DNA from: an uncultured Thermomicrobiales bacterium
GTDB taxonomy: Bacteria > Chloroflexota > Chloroflexia > Thermomicrobiales > UBA6265
Assembly (NCBI GenBank): GCA_902806405.1
Contig: CADCWL010000023.1
Span: 1 to 43,680 of the forward strand
Length of the DNA stretch: 43,680 nucleotides
Direction: 5' to 3'
In this document: positions 38,152 through 43,680 of the stretch, piece by piece
How the letters are laid out: every line of letters begins with the position of its first letter
How positions within the stretch are numbered: position 1 is the first letter of the stretch
Notes under the pieces: generated by a model
Told to the model about the DNA's origin: nothing
Seen by the model: the letters and a program-made list of their open reading frames with translations, nothing else
The model's database searches: none
Made by a program: the position numbers and the translations under genes

Positions 38152-38802
38152 GTGGCCGAACCCGGGGACGACGACCTCATACTGGGGGTAGCGCGCCGGG
38201 ACCCGACGGCGCTCCTGGCGCTGTACGACCGGCACGGTCGGGTGGCGTTCGCCCTCGCCTACCGCGTCCTCGGCGACGCCCAGACGGCCGAGGAGGTCGT
38301 GCAGGACGCGTTCCTGCTGGTCTGGCGGCACGCCGCCTCCTTCGACGCCGCCCTCGGCGAGGTCCGCGGCTGGTTGCTGACCATCGTCCACCACCGCGCG
38401 ATCGACGCGCGGCGGCGCCTCGGCCGCCGCGCCGCCGTCGGGCTCGACACCGTCGAGTGGAAGCTGGCCACGCCGGATGCGTGGGGGGAGGTCGTCCGCG
38501 GGCTCGAGCGCGACGAGGTCCGGGCCGCGGTCGCGGCGCTCCCCGAGGAGCAGCGGCGCGCGATCGAGCTGGCGTACTTCGAGGGGCTGACGCACCGCGA
38601 GATCGCGGTGCGGACGGGAACGCCGCTCGGCACCGCGAAAGGGCGGATCAGGCTCGGCCTGCGACGGCTCCGTGACTCGCTCGTCGCGGCGGGGGAACAG
38701 CGCGGCGGAGAGCACGAAAACACCGCGGGAAACGACGACTCCGGGGCCGCGGCACCCGCCGCGGCCGGTCTTCGGGAAGGTGGTGGCGGTGCGACCCACT
38801 GA
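38152..38802 (+). CDS. RNA polymerase ECF sigma factor
   Basis: LALYDRHGRVAFALAYRVLGDAQTAEEVVQDAFLLVWRHAASFDAALGEVRGWLLTIVHHRAIDARRR (region 2) and AALPEEQRRAIELAYFEGLTHREIAVRTGTPLGTAKGRIRLGLRRLRDSL (region 4). Confidence 0.93.
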   Translation: MAEPGDDDLILGVARRDPTALLALYDRHGRVAFALAYRVLGDAQTAEEVVQDAFLLVWRHAASFDAALGEVRGWLLTIVHHRAIDARRRLGRRAAVGLDTVEWKLATPDAWGEVVRGLERDEVRAAVAALPEEQRRAIELAYFEGLTHREIAVRTGTPLGTAKGRIRLGLRRLRDSLVAAGEQRGGEHENTAGNDDSGAAAPAAAGLREGGGGATH

Positions 38803-39511
38803 CGCTGATCGAGACCATAACGACTACCGGGATCTCCTCGGCGCCTACGCGGTCGGGGCGGTGCCCCCGGGGGAGCGGCGCCGGGTGGCGGCGCACCTGG
38901 CGTCGTGCGCTGCCTGCCGCGCCGAGCTTGGCCGGTTGCGGGCGGCCGTCGACGCCCTGCCGCTGGCCCTTGCGGACCGCGAGCCGCCGCCGACCCTCCG
39001 CGACGGCATCGAGGCCGTCGTCCTGCGCGAGCTCGGCGGGACCGGCCAACCCAACGCCGGCGAACGGCCACAGTCGGTCCTCCGGGGGCACGCCGTGGCG
39101 CCGCTGCCGCCCGGCTCCGGCGCCAACCGCCGGTCCGTCACCCCATGGGCCGCCGTCGCCGCGCTCCTGCTCGCCTTCTCGCTCGGGATGCTGGGCTGGA
39201 ACCTGCGCCTCCACCACACCCTCGGCCAGGAGGAGGCGGCCGCGGCGGTCGTGCTGCGGCCGGCCCGGCCGGCCCTGCTCGGCGGGGGCGGTCGGCTGGC
39301 CCACTCGAAGGATCACGAGCCGATGGTCGTCGCCGTCCGCGGCCTTCCCCCGCTGGCACCCGACCTGATCTACGAACTCTGGCCGGCCCGCCGCGACGCG
39401 GTTCCCGCCAGTCCCACCGTCCAGAGCCGGACCGACGCCACCCTGGCGAACAGCGAGGGACCGCCCGCCGGGGTCGGGGTCGGGTTGGATGTCGTGGGCA
39501 GCCCGGACTGA
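38789..39511 (+). CDS. Anti-sigma factor, zinc-finger plus RskA-like domain
   Basis: GTG 38789: VRPTDADRDHNDYRDLLGAYAVGAVPPGERRRVAAHLASCAACRAELGRL (HxxxCxxC), TM VTPWAAVAALLLAFSLGMLGW, RskA-like VVAVRGLPPLAPDLIYELW; overlaps sigma gene by 14 nt. Confidence 0.88.
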   Translation: MRPTDADRDHNDYRDLLGAYAVGAVPPGERRRVAAHLASCAACRAELGRLRAAVDALPLALADREPPPTLRDGIEAVVLRELGGTGQPNAGERPQSVLRGHAVAPLPPGSGANRRSVTPWAAVAALLLAFSLGMLGWNLRLHHTLGQEEAAAAVVLRPARPALLGGGGRLAHSKDHEPMVVAVRGLPPLAPDLIYELWPARRDAVPASPTVQSRTDATLANSEGPPAGVGVGLDVVGSPD

Positions 39512-39766
39512 TGCGCGCCACGACCCTGGGCCTTCGCATCCCCGCTGGGCTTCGGGGGCCGCCCCGCAGGCGAGCGTTCGAGAGCGCTTGACCGCCGGCC
39601 CCATCGCGCGCGGCGTGGGGTGGACGGCCGACTCCGGCATCGCGACGCCCCGCAGCCGACTGGCCGGGCGGCCGGCAATCCAAACCCGGCCCTGCTTCCA
39701 CCGTACGGGGTACCGCCGGCCGGCCCGGGAGCGCCCCCGGTCCTCGGCGGTGGAACGCACCCGGGT

Positions 39767-40318
39767 CTAGAAGCGCGCGGCCGCGCCGGGGGTGGGCGGC
39801 ACCGCCTCCGGATCGATCACGCCGAGCTGCAACAGCAGCCCGAGGTCGTCCTGCAAGCCCCAGTGCTCCGCCATCTTGCCGTCCTCGAACCGGTAGATGT
39901 GGTACCCCCCGAACTCGACCGGGAGACCGGTGGCGGGGATGCCCCCCAGCGCCCCCTGCTGGCTGCCCCGCCAGGTCACGCGCAGGGCCACCCGGTCCCC
40001 CGCGGCGATCAGATCCTCCACCTCGACCCGCACGTCCGGGAACGTGGCGCGGAACGCGCGGACGAAGGCGCTGAACGCTTCGGGACCCGCCGCGGCGTCG
40101 GGACCGGCCTGGTGATCGAGGTAACCGCCGGCGAGCGCCCCGTCGACCACGTCGAGGTTGCCCGCGTTGAACGCCTCGTCGACGATCCGGCGGACAAGGT
40201 CCTCGTTGGCCCCCGAAGGGGAGTCGGCCCGCTCGCGGCCGGCCGCCGCCGGGGAGGCGGGGAGCAGCGCGGCGGCGACGAGGGCGAGCGCCCGGGAGAA
40301 AGCGGCTCGGCGTCGCAT
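39767..40318 (-). CDS. SnoaL-like ester cyclase with N-terminal signal peptide
   Basis: MRRRAAFSRALALVAAALLPASPAAAGRERADSPSGANEDLVRRIVDEAFNAGNLDVVDGALAGGYLDHQAG...AFVRAFRATFPDVRVEVEDLIAAGDRVALRVTWRGSQQG. Confidence 0.88.
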   Translation of the reverse strand: MRRRAAFSRALALVAAALLPASPAAAGRERADSPSGANEDLVRRIVDEAFNAGNLDVVDGALAGGYLDHQAGPDAAAGPEAFSAFVRAFRATFPDVRVEVEDLIAAGDRVALRVTWRGSQQGALGGIPATGLPVEFGGYHIYRFEDGKMAEHWGLQDDLGLLLQLGVIDPEAVPPTPGAAARF

Positions 40319-40563
40319 GGGTCACTCCGTCGCGAACGGGGGCGACCGCCGCGGCGCCGCGGCGGTCGGGCGCGGACCGTCGGCCAGTCTACACCCGAAC
40401 CGGTCGACGTCGGCCGGAGCGGGGCGACCGAACGTCCCGACCGGACCGCGGGCCGATGCCCGGGGCAGCAAGCGCGGCCGGGGGCGGACCGCCCCCACGC
40501 CGAGGGAGAGGGCGCGTCACGACCTGCCTCGCCCGCCCGGAAGCCGACGCCGACGACCGGGGC

Positions 40564-40784
40564 ATGGATCCGGACCGCTCCGCCGAGGACGTGCTGCGGA
40601 CCGTCCCCGCCTCGGTCGCGACGCCGACCTCCGGGAGGACCGACGCGGAGGTGGCACGGGAGCGGGCGACGCGGAGGTGGCACGGGAGCGGGCGACGCGG
40701 CGCGGGGCGATGCGCGCCGACCTGGAGCGGACAGAGGCCGCGACTGACCTGGCCGGTGTGGCACCGCCGACCGTGGCCGGTTAG
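40564..40784 (+). pseudogene. Small ORF frameshifted by a 26-bp tandem duplication
   Basis: Removing one 26-bp copy restores MDPDRSAEDVLRTVPASVATPTSGRTDAEVARERATRRGAMRADLERTEAATDLAGVAPPTVAG-stop (64 aa), ending at TAG 40784. Confidence 0.5.
40641..40700. repeat. 26-bp direct tandem repeat, about 2.3 copies
   Basis: CGACGCGGAGGTGGCACGGGAGCGGG at 40641 and 40667, followed by partial CGACGCGG at 40693. Confidence 0.92.
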
Positions 40785-40790
40785 CGCGCA

Positions 40791-40833
40791 CCTCGGGGTA
40801 CGCCCCGCCGCTCGACCGGGGCGTACCCCGAGG
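40791..40833. terminator. 17-bp perfect hairpin
   Basis: CCTCGGGGTACGCCCCG (40791-40807) N9 CGGGGCGTACCCCGAGG (40817-40833), 6 nt after the TAG at 40784. Confidence 0.75.
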
Positions 40834-41102
40834 CGAGGCTCCGGGGCGGTCACCGCCGCCCCCCCGGCGCCGCGCGCGACCGCTACCGGCCGGGCGAATG
40901 CGCGACGCCGCCGCGCATCGCCGGCGGGCGGGCCGTGCTCGGGTTCCGGCGGCGGACCCGGAGCAAAAGGGGACGGCGGCTCGAGCCCCTGCGCCCGATC
41001 CGCCAAACGCGGCGCCTGCCCGCACGAGGAACCCGGGCCCGAAACCGGTTCGCCGGCGCCGGACCCGCGGTCCCCGTTGTGTGCTCCCCTGCCCCTTCCC
41101 GG

Positions 41103-42323
41103 TCAGGCGGTCGGCGTCCCCCCGTCCGCCGCCTCGAACGACCCCATCAGGCGCTCGGCGGCGAAGGCGACCGCCTCCTGGGCGAGGTCGACCACGCCGA
41201 CCATGCCGAAGAACTCGTGGGCCACCCCCTCGTAGAGCCGGTACTCCACGTCGACCCCCGCCTCCTCCAGCGCCTCCCCGTAGACCCGGCCCTGGCTCAG
41301 GAGCGGGTCGATCTCGGCGGCGATGATCGTCGCCGGCGGCAGGCCGCCCAGGTCGTCGGCCGCCAGGGGCGAGGCGTACGGGTCGGTGGCGGCGGTCCCG
41401 TCCGGCAGGTAGTAGTTGCCGAACCACTCCAGGGCCGCCGGGGAGAGGAACGCGGACCCGACGCCCTGCTCGATCGACTCGGCCGCCTCCCCCTCCGGCG
41501 CGAAGGTCGTCACCGGGTAGACCAGCAGCTGGTGGACCGGCATCCGCCCGCCCTCCTCGCGCGCCCGGAGGCAGACGACCGTCGCCAGGTTGCCGCCGGC
41601 GCTCTCGCCGGCGACCGCCACCCGCGCCGGGTCGCCGTCCACCTCGGCGGCGTTCTCGATCAGGTACTGGGTCGCCGCGTACGCGTCGTCGACCGCGGCC
41701 GGGAACGGGCTCTCCGGCGCCTGGCGGTAGGCGATCGCGACGACGACCGCCCCGGCCTCCGAGGCGAGGGCGCGGGCCGAGGCGTCGTACGTGTCGAGGT
41801 TGGCGATCACGAAGCCGCCGCCGTGGAAGTAGACGACGACGGGGAACGGGCCGGAGCCGGCCGGGGTGTAGACGCGGGCCAGGATCTCGCCGACGGGGCC
41901 GGGGATCAGGACGTGGGAGACGCCGACGGTGACGTCGAGCGCCGGCTGGCCCCGCCCGGCCAGCACGGTCTGGGCGGCGTTGGCGAACGACGGCAGGTTG
42001 CGGGCGTTGAACGGGGTCTGGCTGTTGACCGGCGGCGCCTCGAACGCGGCGAAGGCGTCGAGGACCCGCCGCATCTGCTCGTTGGCGCCCTCCGCCTCGG
42101 TCGGGGTCGCCTCCGCGATGGCGGGCGGAGGGGTCGCCCCCGCGGGGGCCGGGGTCGCGTCTTGGGCGGACGCCGGGCGCAGGCCGCCGACGGCGGCCCC
42201 GGAGAGCGCCAAGGCGCCGCCGCCGGCCAGCTTCGCCGCCCCACCGACGAAGCCGCGGCGGGTGGATTGCGCGTCGGCGCCGACGCGCGGCGTTCGTCGA
42301 AGCTTCGGGTCAACGGTGGACAC
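41103..42323 (-). CDS. Tat-exported alpha/beta hydrolase (HSL/acetyl-hydrolase-like)
   Basis: GTG 42323: VSTVDPKLRRTPRVGADAQSTRRGFVGGAAKLAGGGALALSGAAVGGLRPASAQD; VVVYFHGGGFVIANLDTYD (HGGG oxyanion), VAVAGESAGGNLA (GESAGG nucleophile elbow), HEFFGM. Confidence 0.93.
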   Translation of the reverse strand: MSTVDPKLRRTPRVGADAQSTRRGFVGGAAKLAGGGALALSGAAVGGLRPASAQDATPAPAGATPPPAIAEATPTEAEGANEQMRRVLDAFAAFEAPPVNSQTPFNARNLPSFANAAQTVLAGRGQPALDVTVGVSHVLIPGPVGEILARVYTPAGSGPFPVVVYFHGGGFVIANLDTYDASARALASEAGAVVVAIAYRQAPESPFPAAVDDAYAATQYLIENAAEVDGDPARVAVAGESAGGNLATVVCLRAREEGGRMPVHQLLVYPVTTFAPEGEAAESIEQGVGSAFLSPAALEWFGNYYLPDGTAATDPYASPLAADDLGGLPPATIIAAEIDPLLSQGRVYGEALEEAGVDVEYRLYEGVAHEFFGMVGVVDLAQEAVAFAAERLMGSFEAADGGTPTA

Positions 42324-42496
42324 GGTTCTGGTCTCCTTCGGTCCTGATCCGCGGCGAACCCCGAAACCGGGGCCGCCGGCCGGCACCGCTTGTCGCGCCA
42401 ATCCGCGCGGTATGCCTGCGAGGCTGCCGCGAGAGTTTCCGGCCCGCTGGGTGAGCCGGCGTTCCCGCCGTCCGTCCAACGACCGCGTTCCGTTCG

Positions 42497-42518
42497 CGCG
42501 CGGCCGCACGGCCGCGCG
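42497..42518. repeat. 10-bp perfect palindrome CGCGCGGCCG-CA-CGGCCGCGCG
   Basis: Upstream of the alpha/beta hydrolase gene. Confidence 0.5.
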
Positions 42519-42591
42519 TTCGCATGCGCACGCGCCGTTCCAGCCGGGGCACGACCCCGCGCGAACCGGCGGCCGAACGGCCGGATCGGTA

Positions 42592-42888
42592 GCCAGGAAG
42601 ACGTGGGTCGCCGTCCTCCGGCGACGTGCCGTTCACGGACGGGAGGCGGCGCCCGACCCGGTCCTGATGGACGTGATGATGCCGGGGCTGGACGGCCGCG
42701 CCGCCAACCTGGCGATGCGGGCGCGCCCGCGCGGGGAGACGGTCCCGGTGGTGCTGACGAGCGCGGCGGTCGACCCGGCCCGGCTGCCGGCCGGCGTCGC
42801 CGCCGTCCTGCCGAAGCCGTTCGACCTGGAGCGGCTGCTCGGGCTCGTCGCCCGCCTCCTGCTGGAGGGAGCGGGCCGACCGGACTAG
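42592..42888 (+). pseudogene. Response regulator receiver domain fragment (N-terminal part missing)
   Basis: DGREAAPDPVLMDVMMPGLDGRAANLAMRARPRGETVPVVLTSAAVDPARLPAGVAAVLPKPFDLERLLGLVARLL; lacks the beta1 VLVVDDD segment. Confidence 0.7.
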
Positions 42889-43265
42889 CCCCGGGGCCCG
42901 ACCCCGACGGACGGCGTCCCCGCCGTCTCCCGTCGCGTCCCCGTGCCGCCCCCGACCGGGACCTCCTGGCCGCCCGCGGCCGGGACACCGGGGACCCGAG
43001 GCCCGCCGCGGAGGACGCGGTCCTCGCCCGGCCGCCGGTGCCGGACCCGGACCGGTCCGCCCGCCCGACCGCGCCCGACGAACCCACGGGGAGTCGGACA
43101 CCGGGGCGAGAGCGGCGACGAGGGCGTGCCCGCACCCGTTGCCCCACGGGCGGCCCGTGTGGGCCCCCCACGGGTGAGGATAGGGGTCCCGGCGGCCCGG
43201 ATCGAGCCACAGGAGGCGGCCAAGCACCCACCCGCCGCGCGTCGCAGCCACCCCCGAAGCGTCGT

Positions 43266-43553
43266 CTACGCGGGCGGACCCACCCCCAGTTCATCGACCA
43301 TCAGCCAGACGAGGCACCACGCCAGAGCCTCTTCGAGCGTCCGCCCATGGAACCGCTCCCGGTCGGGAGAGAGCAGCTGCACCACCCACCCGGCGTGGTC
43401 GACGTCCCACGCGAGGTAGCCGCGGCGGTCGGCGATCGCCGAGCGGAGCGCGTCCTGCAGGGGACGCGGCTCGGCGGTCGGGTCGACGCCGGCGCGGGCG
43501 ATGGCCGCGGCGAGGTCGGCGGGCACGGCGGTCGTCGGACGGTCCCGAACCAC
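43266..43553 (-). CDS. Hypothetical protein
   Basis: 95 aa ORF MVRDRPTTAVPADLAAAIARAGVDPTAEPRPLQDALRSAIADRRGYLAWDVDHAGWVVQLLSPDRERFHGRTLEEALAWCLVWLMVDELG; amphipathic, protein-like composition. Confidence 0.55.
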   Translation of the reverse strand: MVRDRPTTAVPADLAAAIARAGVDPTAEPRPLQDALRSAIADRRGYLAWDVDHAGWVVQLLSPDRERFHGRTLEEALAWCLVWLMVDELGVGPPA

Positions 43554-43680
43554 GCCGGTCCGCGGCCGGCGACGGCGAGGCCGAGCGCGAAGCCGCGGCG
43601 AATGCGGGAGGGATCAATCTCGGTGCTCCGAACGAGGTCGTCAACTGACGTGGTCGACGTTGTCCGACGGGACCGCGTCA

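Noticed and set aside
33753-38180. 1475-aa minus-strand ORF opposite the BNR-repeat protein
   Set aside because: Gly/Val/Asp-rich antisense shadow of a well-supported plus-strand CDS; no domain logic.
1-43680. tRNA, rRNA and multi-repeat CRISPR arrays
   Set aside because: Scanned by eye; no cloverleaf, rRNA-like conserved segment or periodic repeat-spacer structure was seen. A tRNAscan/Infernal/CRISPR run would be decisive.

Overview
High-GC (Chloroflexota/Thermomicrobia-like by gene content and codon usage; inference only) chromosomal window. About 1.5-27.9 kb is a sugar-acid and probably fucose-type glycan utilisation locus. It holds two paralogous GHL6-like putative glycosyl hydrolases, a GH29 alpha-L-fucosidase, a GH95-like enzyme, a binding-protein/two-permease ABC importer with no ATPase, a Gfo/Idh/MocA oxidoreductase, a fuconolactonase-like amidohydrolase, a tandem pair of DgoD-like enolase-superfamily dehydratases, and IclR and GntR regulators. 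Inside it is the most unusual module: two solute-binding-protein-fold ORFs with no recognisable export signal, coupled by stop/start overlaps to a class III CoA-transferase and a Gfo/Idh/MocA gene, and divergent from IclR/MaoC. A chimeric SDR::2-oxoacid-dehydrogenase-E2 pseudogene lies next to the GntR gene. About 28-33.6 kb is a decay zone: IS5-type transposase relic, HTH remnant, Abi-like gene with an in-frame stop, truncated DinB, and a possible orphan CRISPR-like repeat. The rest holds a PAS/GAF histidine kinase, a large BNR-repeat protein, an ECF sigma/anti-sigma pair, an ester cyclase, a Tat-exported alpha/beta hydrolase, a response-regulator fragment, several strong hairpins, and a 26-bp tandem duplication that frameshifts a small ORF. 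All calls are from reading the sequence; no searches were run.
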